Assembly (NCBI RefSeq): GCF_001949145.1
Contig: NW_019091364.1
Location: 1,130,052-1,194,051 of the forward strand
Direction of reading: 5' to 3'
DNA: 64,000 nucleotides
DNA from: Acanthaster planci
Lineage: Eukaryota; Echinodermata; Asteroidea; Valvatida; Acanthasteridae
The notes under the pieces are model-generated. The model saw only the letters and a list, made by a program, of their open reading frames with translations. It did not search any database and was not told the origin of the DNA. Position numbers and translations under genes: made by a program. Shown here piece after piece: positions 51,538 to 63,836 of this stretch (the stretch's first letter is position 1; every line of letters begins with the position of its first letter).

Positions 51538-54500
51538 TAATTTAAGACAAGTGTATGGTAAATTTCCAAATGCTTATTGTGAAAAAAGTTATGAGCAACC
51601 ATGAGAGTAGGTAAGCCTTTCTCGAAGCTAACATCAAAAGTTTACTTGGACAGATAACCACAATCACGGAGGTACATGTAGAATTCTGTCTCCATGCTAC
51701 ATTGTACACGTAAGTATACATTTACATGTACCAAGTTTACATTGATACAAGAAAACAAGGTTTTTAGGTCTCTGGTCTCATTTCTGGTATTCCGGAGGAC
51801 AGAGTGCTACTTTTGGGTTTTCCCACCAGAAGTTCAAAGAAGGCCCAATACGGCCACCACTGTGAAAGGGGAGGCAAGGTTCGTCCTTAAGCCTTGCGTG
51901 TACCTTCTCTGCCCCAGTAACCTCCATTATCTATTGTTGCCCGTATCCTTGCCAGCCATACCTGTGAGTGCGCCAGCCTTGCCCCGTTTGCCACGAATGG
52001 CTGATCATGCAACAAAAGTAAAGTGGGACTCCACGGTGACCCAGCGAGCGCAAAGCCTGGCTTCTGACGTCAAAGTACTTCTGGTGCATCCTATTGTTGC
52101 GTCTGCTTTGGGAAAAAGCAGGGGCAACAACAATGCAGAGGACTGCTTTATAAACACTAAGCAAACCCGACACTGTTTTCAATAGTTGTGAATACTTGAT
52201 ACTCAGCAATCAACCTAATTGGGAACTGACAGTAATTGTTTTGTGCTATGCGTCAGCAGCCAATGGCGAGAAGTGTTTGAAGGTGAAACCTTGTTGGCGA
52301 AGTTGCAAGACTTAACAGGCAATCAATTCTCATGTGCTGTGATGTCTTACAGCTCAGGTGGTGTTTTACTTCCCTATCAATGTGAGACTTCCTTTTCAAA
52401 AACCATAAACAATGCAGAGCCCAGCCACTTAGTCACTACACAGGACAGAATTTCCCCAAAGTGCAAGGAATATAAATTCGGATCCCTTTGGACGTTTGCC
52501 AGTGTTAGACTCTCATGATTTCAGGATAATTTTTTAGTCATCCAACCCTCTTCTTTGCAGTTTTAAGCATCAGTAACTCAACCTGTCACAGCAGATCAAG
52601 TACATGGATGCTGACTAGTGCGTCCATTCATATGAGAATACTCATGTCACACTTTATGTAAGGATGTTTCATCATTGATTTCCACCACTTGTTATTCTTA
52701 GACCTGTAAAGATTAGGGGTAATTTTTTGGCACCATGATGATTCACGTAACCTACATACATGTACATCACTCATTACACGGAACGTGTATGCTTGCATAA
52801 CTTTATACTTCTGAACTCCCACTCTGCCCACTTTGTCAGGAGGCCGGGAAAAGGGAAAACAGGTCTAGTACGAATCCAACCCCGGCCTATCCAAGCCATT
52901 GGTCCATTTTGTGGACACTACCGAGCAACCACAGCAAAGTGGGCCTCCGTTTTATCACCTGTCTACTGAATCGTGATTCCAACCGAACTCCACAACTGAA
53001 AGCGCCCTCCATATCAAGTTCGGCTAGAGACCAGATCAAGCGAGAGAGAGGGGAAAAGTGGGGCATCAAGGCACGCCCCCCGGTTCCTGCCAGTGGCCTA
53101 TTTCATGGGCATCCTTTGACAACAGTGAGCAAAATGGGCCAATGGTGAAGCTTAAAAAGAGCCCTACGTATGTGGGTGGTTGTCCTAGTGTGCAGTGGAG
53201 TGCAAATAAAGTTGGCGTGCCCACTATGAGTAGGCACCCCAATCAGGAAGGTATTTAAAGACCAGCTCGTCCTAAGCGCAGGTCACTCTGCCCAGTGCCG
53301 ACAGATGAGCAACATCACTTGTGATAGCTTCGCCAATCAGAGCTGTGACAAAATTTCTCCGACTCTGTTCAGGTAGGTATGTGCGTGTGTGTGACGAGCA
53401 GGTGCCAACGTCCTGAGAAATAAAAAGACCGACAGCTTCCAATTCCATCCTTTGCAGCGTGCCACAAAGTTTCTTGTTTTTCTGGCTACAGGCTCGGCAC
53501 AATTGTGTCTGGTTCGAAATTCAGCGACATCCATCATCGCTCCAACTCTGTTTACCGTCACTTATTCAATTACGTTGAATGTTCCTGAATGTTTTGCTTC
53601 AAGCAAACCCCAACTAACTCAGATCTCAGCTCCTTGCTCCGGTAACTCGCCAGTACCTCACATCCCATCCCTAGTCCTTTCCTCCCCTCTACAAAAAACA
53701 GGCAAACAAACAAACAAATTTCCTGCAATCATCAACTTCTAAATGGTCAATTTATCTTCTGCAGATGCGGTGCTGCGTCCAACTGCTTTGACTCGGGACA
53801 ACGCCTGACAGCATCCATCATAACATTGCAAAGCCCAGACGCAGGAAGAAACAAGGTAAGCAATACATGCATTACAGGAGAGCCAAAGTGGTTACAGTAC
53901 TTGAGAAAAGCACAGGCTTAAAGTCAAAAAGAGGAAGAATAGGAAGAATACAGTCAAGCAATGATTGAAAGTGGTTTTCTATCCCAAAATATGCCGAGTA
54001 GATCGTGGTAACGTTCTAATGTATCAATTTGATGGGAAAAAATAATTATGCTATTTTATTGTTTATACTACTCAAGCACTACCGAGAACCACCACATCAT
54101 TTATTAGTTTGTTTCTCACATTTGATACGAGTTTGAGACAAAAATTGCTGAAAATCAATCAAAAATGCAACAACCAGTGGTATATAAGTTAATCTAGAGG
54201 GTGTGCATCACAATCTGTCGGCATACCATGGCTTGATATGTGTGCACCTACAAACCATCATGAATTTCATCAATTTGCCAGGTACTGAAGTTTTAGTGAA
54301 CTTTCCACTCAGAGCAAATTAAGCTGCACAGTTCTTGTGAGAAAATTTTGGCATTCCTCTGTGCGAACAAGAAGACAAACATAGCTTAACAGCAACCGCA
54401 TTAACCCCAAATATTTCAAATGTATGATTAGCTTTATGTGTACATCATTAAGGAACCAGTACAGCGGTTGTTTTTAGATGAGCCGGGAAAGTTTTGAGCA

Positions 54501-55055
54501 AATTTTAACCCATTCTGACATCTTAAGACAAGGCCGACTGTTTCTGTAACAAGCAATGTATAAAACATGTTATGATCTAGTTCACTGCTAACTAGAGAAC
54601 CCAGCACCCATACCCTCAAATGACGTACCGTAGGTGTGCCAGAGATGACACACACGCACTTGAGGTTCTGTCCTGCATGTACTTTCCATCTGGCAAATGC
54701 CGTTTAATTAAACAACGCACCGCAGATATGCACAACAAGCCAAGTGACGGTCATGCCCTAAATATAAGTCCTCATACCTCACCTATCCCGCAAATATGTA
54801 CTGTACTGCAGTTTTTTTTTAAACTGGTTCCCCCGGGGGTTTATACAACTTGTCCTTATTACCTTAGGATAATTACATGCTATGCTGTGCCCAACAGGCA
54901 TACAGATCTGTCTGACCTGTTTTTTTTCCTCCCTGGGGAAAGAGAACGGCAGACTATATAAGCTGGGTGGGGAGCTTTACTGGGGTAGTTCTTATGATGC
55001 CTGGGTAAGGACAGGATCGAAGGAATCTTTCGGCGCTGGTTGCCACTTTTTGTAC

Positions 55056-55085
55056 ATAGCGCTGGTCGCTATAGCGCTGGTCGCT
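55056..55085. repeat. 15-bp direct repeat, two copies
   Basis: ATAGCGCTGGTCGCT occurs twice in direct succession, with related GGCGCTGG motifs just before and after, making a small GC-rich cluster in AT-rich surroundings. Confidence 0.8.
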
Positions 55086-58000
55086 ACCCAGGCGCTGGAT
55101 CGCCTGGAAACGGAAACACTCCGATTTGTCTATTTTTGTACACTACTGGTGCTGGCCCACCACTGCAGATTTTTTAAACAAATAATTCGCCACTCTTCAA
55201 CATTAAACTGAGTGCTTATCTGCAACAATTCATCTCTGAAAAAATCAACTGTGTTAGGTAAGTTTCTACCCATTTTATTGGTTACCGAAGGAAACAACTA
55301 AAGCTAGATACGTCTTCACGCATTCTATGCAAAATAAAGAAAAACACGTAACACCCTTTTTAAACATTTAAGCTTAATGTGTAAACTAGATTTAACTGTT
55401 GCTACCCAATTAGTTTTCCATGTTGTTATTTAGCAAATGCCTACTTAACCCAGCAAATAACAATCAAATGTGCTGGGTTTTGATCAGAAACAGGATTTTT
55501 GGTAAAAAAAAATTGTACAATTGTTTGACATTTCCTCATAGTTATTGTTTTTTTTTCCTACTTCCGTTGAAAAGTCATGTCCTTCCAGTCTCTTAACACT
55601 GGGAAACTTGCCAAGAGAGTGGTTGAGTAGGAGTGCTCACTTCTTAGAAAACTTTCCCAGACTTGGACATCAATTAAAAAAAAGAAAAAAAAAATGGATA
55701 GGTTTTTTCCCCCTCTTTCTCGTTTACTCGAATCAGAGGTACATTTGTTTGAGTTCCAATCACTGGATTGTGCATAACTACCCATGCAATGTTGCCAAAC
55801 CTCAATCTCCCATTTTCGTGCTATGACAACACCAAGCTTGGCACAATCCTTTCTGTTGTTGTTTGGTAAGATCCTTGTTAAAAAGCTAGGGAATGAAAAA
55901 AAGATAACCAGGCCAAAAGGTCTATGACATGGAACTTTATTGGAATTGGGCCACGCAATCTCCCCCTGGGCACGTCTCTAGTGTGAAGTGTTTCCGAAGA
56001 CAGGCTTTCTGCCCCCCCCCTCCTTTCTTTCCTGGTCATTCACTGAGGTACATTTACAGAGCCGCCATGAATGGAAGAAAAACCAACTTTGCCCAGAGGA
56101 GAAAACTACGAACAATATTTCGGTATGACAATGAGGGTTCGTAGCTGACTAAACCTAGCTTTTGACTCGCACGGTGAGGGAAATCTAACGTTGAATGTTG
56201 TTGAAAGGTACACTTGCAGGGTTAACCTATTGTGGCTACAAAATGAAAGAAGAGAAATAAAAAAAAAACAATGTATGATCTTTTACTTTGTCCTGCCATA
56301 TTTCTTCTGATAACTCTGAGTTATAGCAAGGTGCACACATTATTTTACACAATTAACTTCTGTTAAAAGCTCTGTTTGAGGTCCAGAACCAGAAAAAAAG
56401 TTTTTCTAGCCAATGACAAGTCAAAACCATGTCACACAGTAACTTCCATTAATAAATTAAGGGGTACAAGGAGGACAAGTACCGGTATTTGCCAGCAGAG
56501 AATCTACTGACTTCATGAAAATTAGTTTGTAGGTGAGCTGAACTTCGGAGCAAAGAGAAAACTGTTTTTTTAAGATACATGAACAGATGATGTAAGATGG
56601 AAAACCAAAACATCCTGTGACCCACAACTGGATGAAACATTGCTTTGTGAGGAGGGATTTTCTATATCTTCAATTTGCCAAGGCCGAGTCTATTTAGCTC
56701 TATTTCTTCCTGTTCTTACTCATAACCATTTGTAAAAAGGAACCAGAGTACCTGCATGTGTGTATGGCTTCAGCTTTGTACAATTCTCACACAGAGGTAC
56801 AAACAAACACTGTGAATGGACCAGGTGCCTGCAAGTCTGCATAGCAGAGTTCCATGACCACACGACTACTGAACTCCAATCTGAATAACCTTGAGAGCTC
56901 GCTCCTTTGCCCTTTCAGTATGCTGGTATTCAGTTAAATAGTTAGGGGTCCCAACAAGAGGACAAGGGGGAACCCCCAAAGAGGGACAGATCATGGCTTT
57001 GTTGTTACCACTTAAAGTGAAGTGGATCTACTAAGATGTACACGTGTAAGAAGTTTTGGAGATATCACAGCAGTATACATGTACAATAAACATGTACACA
57101 TGCTCAAGTTTTATCCAAGACATTACCAAGAATTTTTAAATGAAAACAGCAGGATGATAATTCTGTTTATCCTACATGTAACTCCAAAAGCTGTAGGTTA
57201 TGGTAAAATTGGCCAAAAAAGTACATGTATACATGTACGGTATATATAGCACTTACATGTTCATGTATATATAGAATTGACTGTGGTGTCAAAATGGGGA
57301 TGTGAACAATGCTAGCATTATAACCTACATGAGGTCCTTACTCCTGAAATATGGAAACAGGTGCATCAACTGGCATGCCTCTGATTGGTCTATTAGAGTC
57401 AGTGCCACTGATGCAGTGGGCTGAACTCAAACTGTCAGTGCCGTGTGCCAGTGGCCGGTTCCCGGTTGCTTGTGTCCCTGGTATCTTAACAATTACGATA
57501 GGGCACTCCTGGTTCCCAGCCAATTGTAGAGGTTATCAGATAAGGTTAGTGTTTTTCCTGCCGATCAGATATGTGCGGTTTTGGATATGGGGGTACCCTA
57601 ATAGAAGCAGGGGCAGTAGTGGGACATGTGCTTCGGCTCAGGCATGCCAATCGGTGATGATAGGTTGACTGTTGAGTGTCACCTATCCAATAGATCAAAG
57701 GTACACTCCAAGTCACTGGAACCATTTAGCTTAAAAATATATACACACACACTTGTGTTATACACGCCAGTCATTTGGGTAATTGAGTCACCTACACACT
57801 CCCCCCCCCCCTTTTGGGAGGTTTAAAGAAAGAGGGCAGAAATGATACCCTCCTGACCCCCCTGGATGCCTGATAATGGGGAAGAGCCAACGCATGACCC
57901 AATTCAGCCTAGTCAATGATCTAGAAACACGAATCAAAGTGGCCAGGAACAAAGCCAGTGCAAAGAGGGGCACCAAATCAAAGAGTAATGGGGCCAAGTT

Positions 58001-59945
58001 GTAGGGTATAAATAGGGCTATGGGTGTCTTTCTAGAGCCACTGGTGTGTCAGAGGCTCTGCCTGGACACATGGGCTCCAGTACTCATAGGTACTAATGGT
58101 GCGCACACCAATCCTTCAGTCTGGGATACTATTTACAGTGCAGTGAAGTTACGAAGGCCTAGGATAATAGTGCAGCACACATGGGGTTAACTTGGTGCCA
58201 AGTTACTGTGCACAGCCAGCAGTCCAGAGTGACAACACATGTGAGTACACTAGTACAATGGGCTCAGTAGGTGCGGATAGCAAGGTGATGTACACACGCT
58301 AGTCAATGCCAGCACTCTATGCCTTGATACGCTACAAACCAAACCAAGCATGGGGCTGACTATTTCAGAGCTGAATGTATTCCGGCCTGATTGAGCTCTT
58401 AGTTATTAAATTTCCACAGTAAGTTTCTACTATCTAAGTTGTTTATATACTGTACAACATGAGATTTTGAGAACTTTTGAGAACATGCCCCTGTGGCAAA
58501 TGCAATTTGATGGTTAAACCTGTTTTTATGTGGGCAATAGTGATACAAAGAACAAAAATTTAACTCATTTATGATAATCTCGCTTCAAAAACTTGAATCA
58601 ATTTTTGTGTCTTTGGGTTCCTTTTCCTGCTTCGTTTCTGAAGTTGTGAAGGCATTGGTACTGAAGTTGAACTTGCATTGCACTTTTTGTCATCATGAAG
58701 AATGCCCGATTGTTTCAAGTGAGGAATGTTTACATGTACATGTGCTTGTTGAAAACCGAAACACAATGTTATGTGTGAGTTTATGTAAAACCATCAAATC
58801 TACTGCTGATGGGCAGTTAATGAAGGATTATTTGTTAGATCTGTTTGACATTACATAAGTTCGCTGACTCTTTGAGGATTTCCTAGGGTTAAGTAACTTT
58901 GGTGATCATTTTGCCTCCAAGTTTCTATGGTGAGTGTAATTTAATTATCAACAGTTGACCAAACTTATGTATGCTGAGTATGTGTGTATGGCATGTGAGT
59001 GGCAGACAGTCTTAGTGTTTGAAGATTTGATTTCCCGTTTCTGAGCTATCCTGGGGTGACACAGACTCCCATGAGCAGGAAAACTGGGGAGAAATGAGGT
59101 TTGCCACAACATAGACTAAGACCCACCAACAACACAGATTTGTATCTTCAGGATATCAACAGTAGTATACATTCATGACGGCCTACGTCATGGGAATACC
59201 GGCTGGCTTTACTCATTAGGAAGGAACTCCAATAAGGATAAGCTGTGGTTTCCGACTCATTTTCTGACCTTGCTGAGACTGGAATGATGCCTAAAAATAA
59301 GAAGTGCAGATTGGATCTCTCAAGAAATTTTTGTGACTCTTTCTGGTCAATTAATGCTAAACCAATCAAATCTCATTAAAGAATTTACTGTGGTAAGGTT
59401 TTCGACAACATCAAACCCTCCCCTTCACTGAAATCTGAGAATACAGGAAGTGTTGCCTATCCTTGACACGATTTCACAGAGCCAAAGTGGGTGTACTTTT
59501 TCTCCTTGATCCAGTTTTGCTCCTTCCTTGAATTTGCAAACCTCTACCCACAGACTGTAAGCCTCCGTCCGCATTACACCAGTCATCTGGCAGTGTAACA
59601 AATACCAATGCAGTACAATGACAGGGAAGAATAAAAGAGAACGGTGGACAAAGGCGCAAGGCAAACATAAATAGGCTGGCTGTCTTGCCTGTTAGCTAGT
59701 CTTATTGCTGCTGGTACATGTGAATTCGGTAAAGTCCTTCATGGCAGTACTAAATTCACACTATCAAATGAGAGACCCATAAATCAAGGAGGCTGAATGC
59801 ATGTGTCATCAATTAATGTTTACAAAAACCAACTTCCCTTTCTTTGGACATGTCATTGCTCAGCAGATAATCTAAAACACACAAGACTTACCTCCGAGGA
59901 AATCAACTACTTGACTGAAGAGACCATCAGACAGAGGACGGCATC

Positions 59946-60834
59946 ATGATTCTCACGGCCTGCCTGTGCGGCACAGCACTCTGTGCCATGTACTACCTCA
60001 AAGAACAATATGACTACACCATCCGTCGGATGCCTCCCGGCCCCCCTTCCATCCCCTTCATTGGCAACGCCCTCAGCCTGGACCCCAAGGCCCCCCACCT
60101 CTCCTTGCTGGAACTGGCCAAGAAATACGGTGACATCTTCAGCATCAAGCTGGGCTCCCAGCGGGTCGTGATCCTCAACACTTGTGATGTGATCAAGGAG
60201 GCCTACAAGGGACTAGACATTTCCCACCGGCCCAACATCTACTGCATGGACGTGTTGGTTGGAGACAAAGGGTTCCTGACGTGTAATGACACCAACCAGT
60301 GGCGGCTGCACACAAGACTCTGTCGGAGTGCACTCCGGATCATCAACAACAGCAGCCTGGGGGTGAAAATCAGCGAAGAGGCCGACTGCCTCATCAACAA
60401 AATCCTGGACTATCATGGCAAGCCATTCAACCCCTGCCAGGACCTGTACCTGGCTTCCCTCAATGTCCTCTGTAATATATCCTTTGGGGAGCGCTATTCA
60501 CACACCGACCCCGAGCTCCATGACATCCTGGACTACTCGGCTGAAATCTTAAAGGTGATCTCCCCTGTCCATCCTGTCAACGCTCTGCCCTGGTTACGGC
60601 ACTTCCCCAACAAGTGGTTCGAGCGGCTGATGAAGGCAAAGGAGCAGCGAGACAGACTACTGATGAGGAAATACGTTCAGCACGTGGCCACATACAAGGA
60701 CGGCGAGATCAGGGACATGCTGGATGCAATGCTGGCCTCAGCCAAGCAAGCCGTGCAGGAGAAGGACGACAACTCCCTAAGCGTTTTGACACCCGAGCAC
60801 ATAATCATCAACATGTGGTTGATGTTTTTTGCAG
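59946..60834 (+). CDS. P450 exon 1 (anchor to start of I helix)
   Basis: The exon has 296 codons plus one base. It covers the membrane anchor, the PPGPPSIPFIGN hinge, the beta-1 region and helices B to I, ending MWLMFFA-G at donor GTAAGT. The C helix reads QWRLHTRLCR: Trp119 is present, but the residue four after it, usually Arg in P450s, is Thr123, with Arg at 120 and 124. An imperfect TATA-like CATAAATAG at about 59666-59674 is the only core-promoter-like sequence I noticed upstream. Confidence 0.96.
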
Positions 60835-63800
60835 GTAAGTCAAATGAAAACTGTCTCGTTTAGTTTAACGCTGGTCAGACAACTACCTTCAATGCAAGAG
60901 TGACAGAGGAGCAGTTTTAACAGATACCTAAGGCAGGCCCACCACCTGAAAAGACAAGTACATGTCAGCATGTTTCTTAAGGATATGCTGTGTATCAAAT
61001 GATACATGTATGTGGTGCAGTAGTCAAGATCTTAACAGCACATTCAGTATTCTATCTTTTGTGTCAAAGTTTGATAGCAAGACTACATAAGTGCACTTTA
61101 CCAGTGCCACTGATAACATTGTCTTCATATTAAACCTACACTTACACAATAATGATGACAGAGTACAGGAAAAGAAAAATGCAGTACAAGTAGACGGAAA
61201 AGCACACGTTTTTTCCCCAAAAAGTTGTTACTGATGCAGATACATGAATGGGCAGAGTACACCCACACACAATGCTAATTAATAACAAATAGGCCTGTAT
61301 CTAAATGTAAATCAGTTAAGCAAATAAACACAGACACATAAAACCTGTTTACCACTTTTCAAGTCCAATAGCATCTGACACACAGATTCCATTGATTTTT
61401 GCTTACTGGTTACATCCTAGCAATACCCCAGTCTTCAGTCTTGCAAATTTGCATGGACAAACAAAATGCCATTAATTGTACCCATTTTTCCTGCATGTGC
61501 AGGTACTGACACTGTGGCCAATACTCTCCAATGGGGTCTGCTGTACATGGCAGCATTTCCCAAGAAACAGGCAAAGGTCCATGACCAGATTGAACAGGTA
61601 CTTGGGAAAGATGGACTACTCACGCTCAACTGCCGAGCCAGGCTTCCTTACTTGGGTGAGTCAATTCACAGTTCTCTATGCCTTTGACTGTAACCCTCCG
61701 AGATACTTTTTTAAAAATCCAAGAGGAAATTCTGAAGGATTCTGCTGAGATTGGCAGAGGTCGGAATCCCTCTAACTTTATGGGGCTTGATGACACTTGA
61801 AAGTTTGAAATACAAAGAATGTGGCACTGGGTTCCAATACTTTAAAGAATGTGAGGGATTTCAGACAAGGAGATTCCAAGCAAACAAAAATTCCCAGGTA
61901 TTAAGGATCAAAACACTTAAGACCGAGCTGCCCAAAAAATACTTAATATTTGTGATAACATGGACATTGCATGTAAGACGTAGCAAGCTTTAGCCAAGTT
62001 GATCAATATGACTCACAAATTATTGGCCGCAGTTGCGGCCGCACACAAAAACCTGTGAAAATAGTGTAGCCAGCTACCACATAGCTTTGTACAATGCGGT
62101 CGCAGCCACAGCGTGTAATTCGGACGCGGTCTCGACCTCTGCTGCATGCTGTGTTAGTACCCAACAGTGGCGCCCATTCCCTGATACTGATTCCACTTCA
62201 CATAGCTACAGCACCATGACCATCTCAGAGAAAACCCTCCTAGTTTTGTCCAGCAGTACAACCCCTAGACCTATCTCCTTTTGTGATGAATGATTGGCCT
62301 GTGTACATAAAACTCATTTCACTGAGGAAACTACTCTTTATTTAATATTTCTTAATCCGACAAAGATGTAAGGCATGTTGAACTGAACCAACCAAAAAAA
62401 AAAGCCTTCCAACCTCAAGATTATTTTTAAAAAGGACATTCACCAATTTTTTTTTTAATGTGCCCTTATGGCACCTGTATATTGATTTACAATAGCACAA
62501 TCCATGAAAAAGAAACAGTGTTTGAAGGAAACAAAAAACAAAATCCTAACAAAGAAAGTAAATGGACCTAGGCACAACTAGCAAACATTTTTATCTTGTC
62601 AATATTTTAACAGAAGCTACAGTCAATGAGATAATGCGTTTCAGCTCTTTGACGACGCTAGGGGTTCCCCATGCCGCAGCTGTGGACACCAAAGTTAGAG
62701 GCTACTACATCCCAAAAGGTGAAAATGCTTTCAACCGTCTTTGCATAGTTTCCTCGGGACATCAGTGACATCATTATGAAAATATAAGGAATACAGAGGC
62801 ACCACAGTTCATTTCTAACTGTGAGTGTAAAGCTGTGTCCACATTGCTCAGCTGTGATTTGAAATTGAATGACTATGGGTGGTGTCAGCAGCCACTGTCA
62901 TAGACTCACATGCAGTTTTAAGCCACAGCCAATTCATTATGGACATGTATGGCCAAATCTGCACCCACTGAATTGGAAGAAGAATAGTCAAGTGACAGTC
63001 TGTCCAAAAGCTTACAATTCACATGTCAAATGACTAATAATGGAATTTATTGGTGCATTTGATATTTCCTCAGTTGTAAACTTTCACATTTGATTTTTGA
63101 CTCAGAAGTTACAGTGTAATTCTAATATTTGTAATGAACATACATGTACATATATGTAATGGTCACATGAATGCATTGGAATCACACACTTGTAATATTA
63201 TTACATCATTTTGATAATACTGCATCATGCTTGACTGAGAGTACAGCTTTTGATAATAGCCCCCTCTACTGACAGTGTGAATTCCTTGCCTATGGAGACC
63301 ACTCATTGGCAGAAAGTTCTGGAATGTAAATTAGGAACAGTGAATCCAAACATCTCACAAGAGGGCGCTATACTCAAAACCTAGTGCATGTAATACACGC
63401 TGACTTATTCACCAAGCTTACTTACATATATGTCAGTGATCAACTCGGATACAAATTTAAACAAATTCTGTGTGTGTGTTTTTTTTTAATTGAACCAGGA
63501 ACCCAAGTGATGGCCAACTTCTGGGCCGTACATCATGACGAGACTGTCTGGGACCAGCCTCATGAGTTCATCCCCGAGCGCTTTCTGGACTCAGACGGGA
63601 ACCTGCGAAACATGTCTGAGTTCCCTTACTTCATGCCCTTCTCCACTGGCCAGCGTAGCTGCATCGGTAAAGGGATGGCCAAGGCAGAGCTCTTCCTCCT
63701 CCTGGGCAAACTCCTGCACAAGTTTTGCTTCCAGCTGCCCGAGAATGCCAAGGCAGACCTGGAAGGGCTGGCCTCAGTGTCTCTCATCCCCAAGCCTTAC

Positions 63801-63836
63801 CAGATCAGGGCTCTGGAGCGGGCCATGTACATATAG
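59946..63836 (+). CDS. Cytochrome P450, clan 2 (CYP17/CYP1-like), complete 494-aa gene in 4 exons
   Basis: This is a microsomal haem-thiolate monooxygenase that would use electrons from NADPH-P450 reductase at the ER. The exons 59946-60834, 61503-61655, 62614-62718 and 63499-63836 join through three phase-1 introns into 1485 nt. Visible parts are a short hydrophobic N-terminal anchor (residues 1-17), the proline hinge PPGPP (30-34), C-helix Trp119, the I-helix oxygen-activation motif AGTDT (296-300), K-helix EIMR (353-356), PERF (408-411) and the haem loop FSTGQRSCIG (430-439) with Cys437 as thiolate ligand. The start is supported by an in-frame TGA at 59916-59918, no Met between, and A at -3. 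The length matches the family (about 500). The overall pattern points to CYP17/CYP1/CYP2-type enzymes, for which substrates would be steroids or xenobiotics. Assigning 17-hydroxylase activity would be speculation. The exons are more GC-rich than their surroundings. Confidence 0.96.
60835..61502 (+). other. P450 intron 1
   Basis: A 668-bp phase-1 intron, GTAAGT to GTGCAG, interrupts the I-helix motif between Ala296 and Thr298. Nothing else was recognised inside. Confidence 0.92.
61503..61655 (+). CDS. P450 exon 2 (I helix to J/J' region)
   Basis: It opens with the two bases that complete Gly297 and continues TDTVANTLQWGLLYMAAFPK, giving the I-helix signature AGTDT across the splice junction. 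It ends CRARLPYL plus one base. The acceptor is CATGTGCAG and the donor is GTGAGT. It is 153 nt long, with phase 1 at both ends. Confidence 0.95.
61656..62613 (+). other. P450 intron 2
   Basis: A 958-bp phase-1 intron, GTGAGT to TAACAG. It contains a GCGGCCGC palindrome near 62034. The open frames inside are not continuous with the P450 and are not needed for it. Confidence 0.92.
62614..62718 (+). CDS. P450 exon 3 (K helix, ExxR)
   Basis: It completes Glu348 and reads ATVNEIMRFSSLTTLGVPHA, then AAVDTKVRGYYIPK. EIMR is the invariant ExxR that pairs with the PERF arginine. The acceptor is ATTTTAACAG and the donor is GTGAAA (weaker than consensus). Joined to exon 2 it gives LPYLEATVNEIMR, the normal P450 continuity, so no exon is missing here. 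Confidence 0.94.
62719..63498 (+). other. P450 intron 3
   Basis: A 780-bp phase-1 intron, GTGAAA to AACCAG, with a polypyrimidine tract at 63472-63488. No other feature was seen. Confidence 0.92.
63499..63836 (+). CDS. P450 exon 4 (PERF, haem-binding loop, stop)
   Basis: It completes Gly383 and reads TQVMANFWAVHHDETVWDQP, then IPERFLD, FPYFMPFSTGQRSCIGKGMA and the C-terminal beta strands, ending ALERAMYI and TAG at 63834-63836. The acceptor is TTGAACCAG after a long T tract. All axial-ligand loop residues (Phe430, Gly433, Arg435, Cys437, Gly439) are intact. Confidence 0.96.

Larger units (their letters stand above)
36954..59945. other. 23-kb stretch without recognised genes
   Basis: It lies between the most upstream SMARCD exon seen and the P450 start. 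It must contain, or lead to, the SMARCD promoter and first exon, which I could not identify. Open frames here are short and without known domains. Supported contents are two related TIR elements, a retroposon tail, a near-perfect hairpin, homopolymer tracts and many TACATGTA palindromes. Confidence 0.6.

Noticed and set aside
51950-52012. Minus-strand collagen-like peptide with recurrent Gly (GKRGKAGALTGMAGKDTG)
   Set aside because: Gly spacing breaks to four residues twice, the stretch is very short, a TGA lies just upstream, and no further Gly-X-Y exons occur nearby. It follows from a locally GC-rich TTGCC/GCCAG composition.
51694-52185. 163-codon plus-strand open frame
   Set aside because: No domain, signal or splice context was recognised. 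Frames of this length are expected by chance in 64 kb of AT-rich DNA.
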